From Corynebacterium amycolatum SK46 (GTDB lineage: Bacteria; Actinomycetota; Actinomycetes; Mycobacteriales; Mycobacteriaceae), in the NCBI RefSeq assembly GCF_000173655.1, contig NZ_ABZU01000005.1:62001-126000 (forward strand): DNA of 64,000 nt, given 5' to 3'. Made by a program: the position numbers and the translations under genes. Below the pieces are notes generated by a model. It saw only the letters and a list, made by a program, of their open reading frames with translations. It had not been told where the DNA came from and did not search any database. Shown here piece after piece: positions 55,393 through 64,000 of the stretch (positions are counted from its first letter, which is position 1; each line of letters opens with the position of its first letter).

Positions 55393-56271
55393 CTACTTAT
55401 AAAGATCATCGACGAATTCGCTCGCCGTTCCTTTAAAAAGATGCTTGTCGACGGCCATTGCGCCCGCCTCCCCTTGTTCATCGGTAGCTTCGCTGGGGAT
55501 GAAGCCCTTGGACCAGAAACCGGGCTGAGTGCGCTCGCGACCGGACCCAACGGGAATATTGCGATGCACTTCCTCAGGCGCCAATACGTAGCCGAGTAGC
55601 CGCGCTGTAAGCGCAGTCGTCACACAAGCTAAAACGGTGATGATTCCGGCCTGGAAGTACGTCCGGGACACGTCGGCTGCGATAAACCACCCCACTGCTA
55701 GAGGCCACAAAACGCAGGCCAGATACCAGATAAAACGACCTGGCCCCATTACGGCAGTGACTCCTGTTTCAGCCAACGCGACCACTGGCCCCGTGATGTT
55801 GCGCACTGGCCACATGTGCATCGTGCGCACATCCGTTGCCGTGCGCGACAGCAGTGGGCGAGCATACGTTGCGCGGTCACGCAGCACCTGGAGGGTCTTG
55901 TAGACCGAAAAACCCAGCCCAATGAGGGAAACCATTCCGCAGAGACCGAAAGCCCATGCTCCTAATTCGCCGAGGAGGGAAACCACCAGGTCCTGACCGG
56001 GGCTCAGGATGCTCATCCAGACGAACACGGTAAATGCGGCGAATACTCCGGCGCCGCTCATTGCCCATCGAAAGACGCTGTCCGCGCGTTTGCGAACAAT
56101 CTCATCGGCCTTCCAGCGCGGCGTCGCACCCGTGATGGTCGAATCCGAGACAGTCGGCTGCCAGCTCTGCTGCGGTGGCAGCACCACCTGAGGTGGGGAC
56201 TGCGGCGGCTGTTGCTTTGGAGACTGCGGCGGCACAGCCCACCCCGCGTTTTCTGCCTGTTCATTAGACAT
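55393..56271 (-). CDS. Four-helix membrane protein, unknown function
   Basis: The 292-residue protein has a Pro/Gln-rich N-terminus (about 1-45). Four hydrophobic segments follow at about 68-90, 100-125, 170-195 and 205-230 (for example GAGVFAAFTVFVWMSI and AGIITVLACVTTALTARLLG). The C-terminal tail is polar. I recognise no domain. It is on the same strand as DUF5926 and may be cotranscribed. Confidence 0.7.
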   Translation of the reverse strand: MSNEQAENAGWAVPPQSPKQQPPQSPPQVVLPPQQSWQPTVSDSTITGATPRWKADEIVRKRADSVFRWAMSGAGVFAAFTVFVWMSILSPGQDLVVSLLGELGAWAFGLCGMVSLIGLGFSVYKTLQVLRDRATYARPLLSRTATDVRTMHMWPVRNITGPVVALAETGVTAVMGPGRFIWYLACVLWPLAVGWFIAADVSRTYFQAGIITVLACVTTALTARLLGYVLAPEEVHRNIPVGSGRERTQPGFWSKGFIPSEATDEQGEAGAMAVDKHLFKGTASEFVDDLYK

Positions 56272-56400
56272 TTTCCGCAGGGCTCCTCTCTTACGCGCGG
56301 TCGGCTTCTTCCGCAGTCTTTTCTCCCACGGTGTTTTTAGGTGCGCTTTCCTAACCTACCTAAATTAGCCCGGCTATCAGTCCAGCCACTAACCCCGCCA

Positions 56401-58362
56401 CTAGTCCGACCAGCTGCGAATCTTCCGCAGCATGATGCGGCTCTTACGCTGCGAACGACCCATCTTCCGAGCCAGGTTGTTCAAAATCGCGATGGCCTCG
56501 GTGATGTGCGGCCCCTTGTTCAGCATCACGCACTCGGCACGCAGGGCGAAGGCCGCGTCGGTAATCTCCGCGCGGGACGGCAGCCCGGCCTTGGCCATGT
56601 TCTCCAGCACCTGAGTACCCAGAATGGTCGGCACTCCGGCTGCCTGCGCCAGCGTCAGAATCTGGCCCGGAACCTCGCCCATGCGATCGAAGCCCAGTTC
56701 CACAGCCAGGTCACCGCGGGCAATCATCAGACCGGACTTGGCACGCTTCATGCTGGCAATGATGATTCCCGGCAAATTCTGGAATGCCGGAATAGTCTCA
56801 ATCTTCAGCACAACACCCAGGTCCCGAGCCCTCGATGCCAGATCCTCGCGGCCCGCAGCCTCATGTTCTGCCGCAATCTCATCGAGCACCTTGTAGACGT
56901 ACTCAGCATCCTCCTGCGTGCGAATAAAGCTCACCGCAGCAATGTCCGCGTGCTCCACCACAAAGCGCAGATGCTCAATGTCTTCGTCGGTAAGCGAATT
57001 GAGCGGCAGGTCGGTGTTCGGCAGGTTGATTCCCTTATGCGCCGCCAACGGCTGTCCGTTCGGCTTGGTGCGCTGAACACGCAAGCGGGCATCGACGTGG
57101 CTATCTTCGCTTGACGACGTCTCGGAGACCTCAACCACCTCAGCACCGAGTGCACCGTCGTCGAAAAGCACCGGATCACCCGGCTTCAGAGCCGCCACGG
57201 CAGACGGCAGCGAGCAGGAGACGCGTGGAATTTCATCGTCGGCGCGTGGAATGGTGGTGATTTCCTCGCGGCTGGTGAGAATGAACTCATCCCCAGTGTG
57301 GAAACGCAGCTTTTGCACGGTCGGCGGCACGCCGCCAGCACGTGTGACCTCGTAGTTGCTGCGCAGGTGTGTGCCCTCGGCGATCCAGGCGTTCTTCTCC
57401 CCCTCGGCGAGCACGGCCTCGACCTCGCCGTCGGCATCGGTGTCGATGCGCACAACGGTGAAGTGACGCTTCGCCGAGCGGGAGTCATGCAGCGTAATGA
57501 CATCGTCAAGCTGCAACTGCTCCAACCATCCCTGATCTGCTTGCAGCGGCAGAGCAGGACGCCCCGGCAGATCGTTCGGAGCTGGCTTTGGGTGCTCATC
57601 CAGACGTGGGGTCAGCCAAATCTTGGACTTGGAGATGACCGTGCCGGCGTCGTCACGCACAACACGGGCGCGACCTACGCGCGGCCCCGGTTCGATATCG
57701 CCTGTGCGCAGCTTCGGGCCAGCCAGATCCATGGACACGAAGATGCGGCGGCCGACCTTCTCAGCTGCAGCATTGACGTTGTCAATCATGCGGCTCCACT
57801 GCTCAGGACCGTCGTGGGCGCAGTTGATGCGAGCAAGATCCATGCCGGCAGCAGCGAAGCTCTCCACCAACTTTGCGTCGTCGGCGGCCTCGGCGGGCAG
57901 GGTCACCATAATGTGCGAAGTGACATCCGCGCGCTCCTGACCGAACAGCTCGGTGGCGTTGCTATCCAGAGCAACATCCGCGCGCTCATCGTCGGCAATA
58001 ATGCGGGCGACATCGATATCTGAGGTGCGCCCCGCCAGCGCCAACAGCGCGTTGAGGGCCAACTCAAGGCGCCCCCGGGTGAACGTCTCCACCGTGGTCA
58101 GACTGGTCACGCCAAGGTCGTGCAAGCTGTTCTGCAGCTCACGGATGTCAATTGTGCGCAGGTGTGCGTAGTGCAGCAGATTTTCCGCGTGCCGACGACG
58201 CTCTTCCGGCACCTCTGCGAGCAGTGCAGATGCCTCCACTGAGACATCGTCCAACTCTGTAATCAGATCAGTGACCTTGCTGATGAGGTCATCCAGACGC
58301 GGTACGGCCGCGCCGCTTTCAGTGTTGTCAGTTGCTGTGTCTTGAGGGCTCTGCGCTGCCAT
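56401..58362 (-). CDS. pyk2: Atypical pyruvate kinase (Pyk2-like) lacking the C-terminal domain
   Basis: The 653-residue protein is longer than the usual 470-480. An extra helical N-terminal region (about 1-145) precedes the barrel. Barrel motifs are LARINCAHDGPEQW, MDLAGPKLRTG, KIETIPAFQNLPGII, MIARGDLAVELG and TQVLENMAKAGLPSRAEITDAAFAL. A B-domain-like insert lies between, extended to about 190 residues. The protein ends shortly after the barrel, without the regulatory PK_C domain. C. glutamicum has a second, larger pyruvate kinase Pyk2 beside ldh, the same arrangement as here. Activity is probable; effector control by the usual C-domain site is not possible. Confidence 0.85.
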   Translation of the reverse strand: MAAQSPQDTATDNTESGAAVPRLDDLISKVTDLITELDDVSVEASALLAEVPEERRRHAENLLHYAHLRTIDIRELQNSLHDLGVTSLTTVETFTRGRLELALNALLALAGRTSDIDVARIIADDERADVALDSNATELFGQERADVTSHIMVTLPAEAADDAKLVESFAAAGMDLARINCAHDGPEQWSRMIDNVNAAAEKVGRRIFVSMDLAGPKLRTGDIEPGPRVGRARVVRDDAGTVISKSKIWLTPRLDEHPKPAPNDLPGRPALPLQADQGWLEQLQLDDVITLHDSRSAKRHFTVVRIDTDADGEVEAVLAEGEKNAWIAEGTHLRSNYEVTRAGGVPPTVQKLRFHTGDEFILTSREEITTIPRADDEIPRVSCSLPSAVAALKPGDPVLFDDGALGAEVVEVSETSSSEDSHVDARLRVQRTKPNGQPLAAHKGINLPNTDLPLNSLTDEDIEHLRFVVEHADIAAVSFIRTQEDAEYVYKVLDEIAAEHEAAGREDLASRARDLGVVLKIETIPAFQNLPGIIIASMKRAKSGLMIARGDLAVELGFDRMGEVPGQILTLAQAAGVPTILGTQVLENMAKAGLPSRAEITDAAFALRAECVMLNKGPHITEAIAILNNLARKMGRSQRKSRIMLRKIRSWSD

Positions 58363-58461
58363 AGAGAAGGCACTCCTGTGTTTAAGACGAGGCGTTGGCC
58401 AGAGTCGGCCACGCGGGCCAATAGAAGGTGGGCATTCTCATTCTCAAATGAGACGGCCGAA

Positions 58462-58486
58462 AGCGCATGTCGAGAAGACATGCGCT
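58462..58486 (-). terminator. Terminator of ldh
   Basis: AGCGCATGTC (58462-58471) pairs perfectly with GACATGCGCT (58477-58486) around a 5-base loop, followed on the minus strand by TTTCGG. It lies 15 bases after the ldh stop. Confidence 0.78.
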
Positions 58487-58500
58487 CTCACTACCAGCAG

Positions 58501-59448
58501 TTACTTCCAGAATGGATCCTGCACATCTCGAAGCGTCTGGACGGACTTGTCCAGCTGCTTCGTTTCGTATTCATCCAACTCAAGCTCGATAACGCGGCGA
58601 ATTCCTCGGCGGTTCACAATGGCTGGTGTTCCGATGAACACGTCCTCATGGCCGTATTCACCTTGCAGGTATGCGGAGACCGGCAGAGCTACCTCTTGGT
58701 TTTGGAAAATGGCGCGCGTGATGCGGGCCAGCCCCATACCGATTCCGTAGGAAGTGGAGCCCTTGGCATCGATAATCTCGTAGGCGGCATCACGGGTTCG
58801 GATGAAGATGTCCTCCAGCTCGTCGTGAAGCGTGGGGTCGGCGGCGAGACGCTTGGACAGGCTGACGCCTGCAACGTTGGCGCTGGACAACACCGGCAGC
58901 TCGGAGTCGCCGTGTTCACCAATGATGTATGCGTGCACGCTCATCGGGGAAACATCGTAGTATTCACCCAGCATGTAGCGGAAACGTGCCGTGTCCAGGA
59001 TGGTGCCGGAGCCGAAAACACGGTTATGCGGCAGCCCGGAGTACTTCCACGCCGCGTACGTGAGTACGTCGACGGGGTTGGCGGCGATCAGTAGGAGCCC
59101 ATCAAAACCGCTGGCCATAACGGAATCGACGATGGACTTCATGATTTTCATGTTCTTGTCCACCAGCTGTAGGCGAGTCTCGCCCGGCTTTTGTGCCGCA
59201 CCTGCACAGATGACCACCAGCGCGGCATCATCACAGTCGGCGTACGTGCCCTGGGTGACTTTGGTGCGCGACGACGCCCACACCACGCCATGGTTTAAGT
59301 CCATGACGTTACCCATCGTCTTCTTCTCGTCGATGTCAATGATTGCCAAGTGGTCGACAGTGCCCTGGTTGACCAGCGAGTACGCGTATGCCACGCCGAC
59401 GTCGCCAGCACCGATCAGCACGACCTTATTTCCTGTGGATAGCTTCAT
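58501..59448 (-). CDS. ldh: NAD-dependent L-lactate dehydrogenase
   Basis: The ATG at 59448, with AAGGA nearby, gives 315 residues, the usual length; the frame is open to 59592. It has the NAD-binding [19 protein letters not shown], the LDH contact stretch [18 protein letters not shown], and the catalytic His region [15 protein letters not shown]. It interconverts pyruvate and L-lactate and is the main route to lactate under oxygen limitation. It lies upstream of the atypical pyruvate kinase gene on the same strand, which makes its substrate. A terminator separates the two genes. Confidence 0.97.
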   Translation of the reverse strand: MKLSTGNKVVLIGAGDVGVAYAYSLVNQGTVDHLAIIDIDEKKTMGNVMDLNHGVVWASSRTKVTQGTYADCDDAALVVICAGAAQKPGETRLQLVDKNMKIMKSIVDSVMASGFDGLLLIAANPVDVLTYAAWKYSGLPHNRVFGSGTILDTARFRYMLGEYYDVSPMSVHAYIIGEHGDSELPVLSSANVAGVSLSKRLAADPTLHDELEDIFIRTRDAAYEIIDAKGSTSYGIGMGLARITRAIFQNQEVALPVSAYLQGEYGHEDVFIGTPAIVNRRGIRRVIELELDEYETKQLDKSVQTLRDVQDPFWK

Positions 59449-59558
59449 AGCCCTCGGATCCTTCTCAACCGATTCGGAAAAGTTGCGACACCCCCACAGG
59501 CTACGCTTTGTGCCGAAAACTGGCGCGGGATGAATTACCCCGTGGAAAAAACTTTGCC

Positions 59559-61535
59559 ATGATGGGAGCCATGGGATTCCTGCGTCGCGCATTTACTTCG
59601 ATTGCGCCCTCGATTGCGTCTACGGGCAACACACCTGTAGCTCAGCCAATCGAAATCACCAGGACGGTGCGAGCTGCACGAGCAACTCGAACGGGAATTA
59701 CAGGAGTCGCTGGCACAGCTGGCATGGCCAAAGCGCTGGGCGCAGTCGGCACCGGCAGTCTGATGGCCACCAAAGTCTTTCGCGAACGCCTCCTAGGTAC
59801 CGGCCCTGGCACTATCCGCAGTGCACTGCGGGCGGGCATCCCCTCCAACCCCGGTCTAATTGGTGCAGAGATTGTGTCATGGGCTGCCTTTAGTCCCTCG
59901 CTGATGCCGCGCACTAGGACCGCCACCGTTACTGTGACCTTCCTGGCACAGCTGGCGGGTCATGTCACCGGGGTGGCCATCGGCTATGGCTACAACACGA
60001 CGATGCGACGTCTGGCCAGCACTCCGCTCAGCCGCTTTGCGCTGGCACCTCGACACGAGCGCGCACTGGCCGTGACCTGGCACGTGGCCACCACGGCCAC
60101 CACCGCGGCGCTGTGGCTGCGCTCCATTTCCCAGCAGCGCGAAATTGGTCGACTGGTGGGCAAGGATGAGCAGGAATCCGCACGCAGCCAGTTCGCCTCC
60201 ACAATGATTGCCAGTGGTCTCTACCTGACCACTCGGGGGCTCTCCGCGCTGGCCAACCGCGGCTATGACCTACTGCGGGACAACCTCCGCCCCTGGCTGC
60301 CGCGCGGTCTCGCCCCGGTTCTCAGCGGTGCCATCGTCGGTGGTGCCGTGGCCGCCAGCATTGACCGACTGCTTATCCGTCGGACTTTGGAGTCCATCGC
60401 CAAGAAGTACCGCTACCTGAATACCCTGGTAGTTCCAGGCCGCATGCAGCCGTGGGAGCCGGAACGTTCCGGAAGCCCATGGTCTTTGGAGCCGTGGTAC
60501 GCACTCGGCGCCGAGGGACGCGTCTTCGTCGCCGAAGGCCCCCGTGCCCGAGATTTGGCAGTGGTTACTGGCAAGCCGCTCTCCGAACTGCAGGAACCCA
60601 TCCGCATTTATGCGGGCAAGGTACAAGGCCGTTCCCTGCGGGAGCAGGCGGAGCTCATCATCCGCGAGATGCACCGCACCGGCGCGTTCCGGCGCGATCA
60701 TCTGGTTGTCTTCACCACCACTGGCACCGGTTGGGTGCCACCGTGGTCGGCGCAGGCTGCAGAGTTCTTGACCCTTGGCAATTGCGCCACTGTCGCTCTG
60801 CAGTACTCCGACCTCCCCTCCCCAGTGGCGTGGCTAACGGACCACGAAACCCCAATCGCAGCTGGCCACACCCTTATCCATCGGGTGTTGCAGGAAGTCG
60901 ACAAGATGCCGGAAAACGACCGGCCAAAGGTCTACGTCGCCGGTGAATCCCTCGGCGGTTTTGGCGGTCTCGGCGCGTTCGAGAATTCCGCCGACATGCT
61001 CGCACGCGTCGACGGTGCTGTCTGGACTGGCACGCCGCAGTTCTCCGCAATGTGGAAAGAGCTGACACACCGTCGGACAAAGGGATCCCCGGAAATCGCT
61101 CCGGTCATCGACGAGGGGCGAAACATCCGCTTCGCTACGCGCCCCGACGAGCTGTACCACTCCTTCTATGGCACCAAGTTCGGGCCGTGGGAATTCCCGC
61201 GCGTCGCATTCCTGCAGCATGCCTCTGACCCCATCGTCTGGTGGGATTACCCGCTGGCCTGGCGCCGCCCCGACTGGCTTGCAGAGCGCGTCGGCCGCGA
61301 TGTCCTCCCCTCCATGCGCTGGCACCCGTTCGTCACCTTCTGGCAGGTGCTTATCGACGGCCTCGCTTCCGTCACCGTCCCCGGCGGTCACGGCCACCGG
61401 TACGAGGAAGAAATGCTGCCAACGTGGGCTTCCATCCTCGACATTCCGCTTGACGACGACCTGGGTGGCGCAGCCGGAATGCGCTTCAAGCGTGTGAGTA
61501 AGTGGATTCGCCGCACTCAGCCGCCACGTTCATAA
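59559..61535 (+). CDS. Integral membrane alpha/beta hydrolase (DUF2319-type)
   Basis: From the ATG at 59559 the product is 658 residues, with other in-frame starts at 59562 and 59571. The N-terminal half has several hydrophobic helices (for example [39 protein letters not shown]). The C-terminal half is a hydrolase domain with [23 protein letters not shown] and the nucleophile in [13 protein letters not shown], and a final His in [15 protein letters not shown]. This two-domain arrangement is an actinobacterial family of unassigned substrate. It lies divergent from ldh. Confidence 0.83.
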   Translation: MMGAMGFLRRAFTSIAPSIASTGNTPVAQPIEITRTVRAARATRTGITGVAGTAGMAKALGAVGTGSLMATKVFRERLLGTGPGTIRSALRAGIPSNPGLIGAEIVSWAAFSPSLMPRTRTATVTVTFLAQLAGHVTGVAIGYGYNTTMRRLASTPLSRFALAPRHERALAVTWHVATTATTAALWLRSISQQREIGRLVGKDEQESARSQFASTMIASGLYLTTRGLSALANRGYDLLRDNLRPWLPRGLAPVLSGAIVGGAVAASIDRLLIRRTLESIAKKYRYLNTLVVPGRMQPWEPERSGSPWSLEPWYALGAEGRVFVAEGPRARDLAVVTGKPLSELQEPIRIYAGKVQGRSLREQAELIIREMHRTGAFRRDHLVVFTTTGTGWVPPWSAQAAEFLTLGNCATVALQYSDLPSPVAWLTDHETPIAAGHTLIHRVLQEVDKMPENDRPKVYVAGESLGGFGGLGAFENSADMLARVDGAVWTGTPQFSAMWKELTHRRTKGSPEIAPVIDEGRNIRFATRPDELYHSFYGTKFGPWEFPRVAFLQHASDPIVWWDYPLAWRRPDWLAERVGRDVLPSMRWHPFVTFWQVLIDGLASVTVPGGHGHRYEEEMLPTWASILDIPLDDDLGGAAGMRFKRVSKWIRRTQPPRS

Positions 61536-61671
61536 ACTTGCGACAGATACCTTTGACCAGTACTTTTTACGAATTTCGCACTAATTGTATTGCTTAAATG
61601 GTTGCGCATCCGCTCATCTTGAGTACCATCGACGGCACAACCTAAAAACGTGTTGAGGAGGAATTTTCCTA

Positions 61672-62268
61672 ATGACTAAGTACGAACTTCCTGAGCTGGA
61701 TTACGCTTACGACGCTCTGGAGCCGCACATCTCCGGCGAGATTATGGAGCTGCACCACAGCAAGCACCACGCTAATTACGTCAACGGCGCCAACGCTGCA
61801 CTGGAGAAGCTCGCTGCTGCTCGCGAGTCCGGCGACTTCGCAGCTGTTACCGGCCTGTCCAAGGACCTGGCCTTTAACCTGGGTGGCCACACCAACCACT
61901 CCCTGTTCTGGAAGCTGCTGTCCCCGAACGGTGGCGGCCAGCCGACTGGTGAGCTGGCTGAGGCTATCGAGCGCGACTTCGGCTCTTTCGAGAAGTTCCA
62001 GGCTCACTTCAACGCTGCTGCTCTGGGCCTGCAGGGCTCCGGCTGGGCTGTTCTGGGTTACGACACCATTGCAGAGCGCCTGGTTATTGAGCAGATGACT
62101 GACCAGCAGGGCAACCTGTCCATCAACCTGAAGCCGGTTCTGCTGCTGGATATGTGGGAGCACGCTTTCTACCTGCAGTACAAGAACGTCAAGGCTGACT
62201 ACGTCAAGGCTGTCTGGAACGTCTTCAACTGGGATTACGCTGCAGAGCTGTTCGCAGCTGCCAAGTAA
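61672..62268 (+). CDS. sodA: Superoxide dismutase (Mn/Fe)
   Basis: The 198-residue protein has the metal-binding residues His in [11 protein letters not shown], His in [11 protein letters not shown], and Asp and His in [16 protein letters not shown], the complete ligand set. The strong site GAGGAGGAATTTTCCTA precedes the ATG. Cytosolic enzyme converting superoxide to oxygen and peroxide. The residues suggest Mn, as in C. glutamicum SodA; metal preference cannot be proven from sequence. Two hairpins follow it. Confidence 0.96.
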   Translation: MTKYELPELDYAYDALEPHISGEIMELHHSKHHANYVNGANAALEKLAAARESGDFAAVTGLSKDLAFNLGGHTNHSLFWKLLSPNGGGQPTGELAEAIERDFGSFEKFQAHFNAAALGLQGSGWAVLGYDTIAERLVIEQMTDQQGNLSINLKPVLLLDMWEHAFYLQYKNVKADYVKAVWNVFNWDYAAELFAAAK

Positions 62269-62279
62269 TCTCGGCTAAC

Positions 62280-62314
62280 AGCGCGCGGCTTTTTACGCGT
62301 CCCTGCCGCGCGCT
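62280..62314 (+). terminator. Hairpin after sodA
   Basis: AGCGCGCGGC (62280-62289) pairs perfectly with GCCGCGCGCT (62305-62314), 12 bases after the sodA stop. No U-run follows, so it probably acts with the next hairpin or stabilises the 3' end. Confidence 0.6.
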
Positions 62315-62325
62315 AAAGATGGCTT

Positions 62326-62368
62326 ACCGGCTCGCTGACGGGGCTTACCCTCAGCGGGTCGGTTTTTT
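62326..62368 (+). terminator. Intrinsic terminator of sodA
   Basis: ACCGGCTCGCTGA (62326-62338) pairs with TCAGCGGGTCGGT (62351-62363) with two wobble pairs, followed by TTTTT at 62364-62368. This is the main terminator after sodA. Confidence 0.85.
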
Positions 62369-62438
62369 ATGTCTTGTTTGAGACCACTTTTGGTATTTCC
62401 CGGGCAGCACACGTAGCCGTCGTTTAGCGTTAGTGCCC

Positions 62439-63284
62439 ATGAGCACCAGCAACAATGTCAACGTCACCTATGAACACCTCGCCGTAGCTGATTCAGAGGC
62501 GGCGAAAATCGCTGTCGTCAGTTTGGACCGCGGAGACAAACTCAACGGTCTAACACTTGAGATGCTGACCGAGCTGTCCGCCGTCGCCCGGAAACTGGCA
62601 GCTGACCGCGATCTGCGCGGCGTAATCCTACGTGGCGAGGGCAAATCGTTTTGCGCTGGACTCGATTTCGCATCGGCATTTAAGAAGCCCTCGCGCATTC
62701 TGCGCTCATTCGTCCCCGATATCCACGGCACGAACCTATTCCAGCGCGCCTGCTGGGACTGGCGACGCCTGCCGGTGCCGGTCATTGCGGCGGTGCATGG
62801 GCACTGTTACGGCGGTGGTCTACAGATTGCGCTGGGTGCTGATTTCCGCATTACGACGGGTGATGCCAAGTGGTCAATCCTCGAAGCGAAGTGGGGACTG
62901 ATTCCGGATATGTCCGGTATGCGAACCATTCTCGACGAGGTCAGCGCCGATACTGCACGTTGGCTGACCATGTCTGGCGAAGAACTCAACGGCAAGGAAG
63001 CAACTGAGATTGGTCTGGCGACATGGACCGTTGACACGGAGAACGCTGCACTTGAGCTAGCCAAGGAGAAGTTGGCACAGCTGGCGACGCGCTCGCCAGA
63101 TCAGCTGGCGGCGACGAAGCGGCTTTTCCGCGATGTGCACCGCTCCCCTCGCTCAACATTCCGTGCCGAGCGCACACAACAGTTGTTGCTGTTAGCCCGC
63201 AAGAACACGGCCATCATTCGCAATGCTGCGATGAAGAAGGCCTCGCCTAAGTTCGCCCGGCGCGGCACGTGGACGCGTGGTTAG
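62439..63284 (+). CDS. Enoyl-CoA hydratase/isomerase family protein
   Basis: From the ATG at 62439 the product is 281 residues. It is a crotonase-fold protein: VSLDRGDKLNGLTLEML, the first oxyanion-hole segment GEGKSFCAGLDF and the second HGHCYGGGLQIALGADFRI. One expected catalytic Glu is kept in EAKWGLIPD. It acts on an acyl-CoA, probably in fatty-acid breakdown, but no other beta-oxidation gene is adjacent, so the substrate is unknown. Confidence 0.88.
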   Translation: MSTSNNVNVTYEHLAVADSEAAKIAVVSLDRGDKLNGLTLEMLTELSAVARKLAADRDLRGVILRGEGKSFCAGLDFASAFKKPSRILRSFVPDIHGTNLFQRACWDWRRLPVPVIAAVHGHCYGGGLQIALGADFRITTGDAKWSILEAKWGLIPDMSGMRTILDEVSADTARWLTMSGEELNGKEATEIGLATWTVDTENAALELAKEKLAQLATRSPDQLAATKRLFRDVHRSPRSTFRAERTQQLLLLARKNTAIIRNAAMKKASPKFARRGTWTRG

Positions 63285-63288
63285 CGCG

Positions 63289-64000
63289 CTACGGAACCGG
63301 CAGGTCATCCCCATGCGGCAGGTCCGCGGCCGCGCGCTGTGAATCCAGCCAGTCGCGGACGTGGGCTACCGACCGGCAGTCATCGCCGTTGTAGCGCAGT
63401 AGCATGGCGCGCGCCTCGGCTTGCGTGAGTTTTTCAAAGGACTGTTCCGCGACAAAGTCGAGGTCAGTGGCCGTCGCAATGCGATACAGATCCAGCGATG
63501 CCTCGCCGTCAACGTCGGCGTCGCGCCAGTGGAAGCCCGACCACGGGGCCACGATTTTCAGCCCCATGCCGACGGTGGAGAGAATCTGGCGACGGGCGAC
63601 CTTCAGCATGTCCACCCAGTCCTCCGAGGCAATGAACTTGTCCACTTCTTCGCGGGTCGGCACCCGCACAATCTTTGTCGGGCCAGCTGCCTCGGAACCG
63701 GAACCAGCCCCATCGCCTGCGGCCAGATCCGCCGAATCTGCGGGCACCACAAATTCCTGGCCGCCGAACCGGGTAGCGCTCTGACGTAGCCAATAGTTCT
63801 CGCCCTCTGCTGCCCAGCAATAGGCGCGGAAGGTCTTGCCTTGTTCATGCGCCGCATTTCGACGTCGCATCAGGTAATCCCAGAAAATCGCAAAGTTCCT
63901 GGCCTCCGCCGTGCCGCCGAGCCCCTCTGGCCCCGGTGGCTCCCAGGTGATGAACCCGCGGTAGTCCTCCCCGGGCACCCATGTTCCCCACAGGTAGGCG
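63289..64000 (-). CDS. RecB-like nuclease (TM0106 family), C-terminal part
   Basis: The reading frame runs off the right edge, so only the last 237 or so residues are present; the N-terminal part lies beyond. The visible segment starts YLWGTWVPGEDYRGFITWEPP, has the family stretch VGMGLKIVAPWSGFHWRDADVDGEASL and ends with RYNGDDCRSVAHVRDWL. These are typical of the TM0106 RecB-family nuclease C-terminal region. It is convergent with the crotonase gene, four bases apart. Function in DNA repair is presumed but not shown. Confidence 0.8.
   Translation of the reverse strand, partial: AYLWGTWVPGEDYRGFITWEPPGPEGLGGTAEARNFAIFWDYLMRRRNAAHEQGKTFRAYCWAAEGENYWLRQSATRFGGQEFVVPADSADLAAGDGAGSGSEAAGPTKIVRVPTREEVDKFIASEDWVDMLKVARRQILSTVGMGLKIVAPWSGFHWRDADVDGEASLDLYRIATATDLDFVAEQSFEKLTQAEARAMLLRYNGDDCRSVAHVRDWLDSQRAAADLPHGDDLPVP

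Overview
This window is chromosomal DNA from a Corynebacterium. The gene order pck, trmB, NYN protein, cutinase-like esterase, mycolyltransferases, ubiA, PAP2 phosphatase, glfT2, glf, LGFP amidases, glpD/glpF/glpK, serS, pheA, pyk and ldh is the corynebacterial/mycobacterial cell-envelope neighbourhood as I remember it. The DNA is moderately GC-rich and even in composition. I see no prophage, insertion sequence, CRISPR array, rRNA or tRNA.

Layout. 1-9.4 kb: the end of a choline dehydrogenase gene, a nitronate monooxygenase, an NsrR-like regulator with its flavohaemoglobin, PEP carboxykinase, three small lineage-specific genes and trmB. 9.4-16.7 kb: NYN protein, a flippase-like membrane protein and DUF3054, followed by a peptide transporter, an ACT/DUF711 pair and two TM2 proteins. 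16.7-29.7 kb (minus strand): arabinogalactan and mycolyl-transfer genes (Rv3802c-like esterase, lipoprotein, Cop1-type mycolyltransferase with LGFP repeats, two further mycolyltransferases, ubiA, PAP2 phosphatase, glfT2, EamA transporter, glf). 30-36.5 kb: two exported PGRP amidases, a HAD phosphatase and a multidomain acyltransferase. 37-44 kb: glycerol catabolism, a secreted lipase and a PadR pair. 44.4-56.3 kb: serS, LysE exporter, septum-formation-like protein, small metallopeptidase, DUF1707 protein, histidine phosphatase, pheA, amidase, fructosamine-kinase-like protein, LCP protein and DUF5926. 56.4-64 kb: atypical pyruvate kinase, ldh, membrane alpha/beta hydrolase, Mn/Fe superoxide dismutase, enoyl-CoA hydratase and the end of a RecB-like nuclease.

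The main observation is what is absent. Compared with the order I know from C. glutamicum and M. tuberculosis, three sets are missing from their usual places: the MmpL3/CmpL1-type mycolate transporter after the NYN gene, the fadD32-pks13-accD4 condensation cluster after the Rv3802c-like gene, and aftB after ubiA. These cover mycolate export, mycolate synthesis and the terminal arabinose residues that accept mycolates. Galactan and arabinan-donor genes remain, as do three mycolyltransferases with apparently intact catalytic residues. This fits a mycolate-less species of the C. amycolatum type; the species guess is inference. Other points of interest are two copies of a 72-bp palindrome about 31 kb apart, an acyltransferase carrying a degenerate HAD-like domain, a pyruvate kinase without its C-terminal domain, and several candidate operators.
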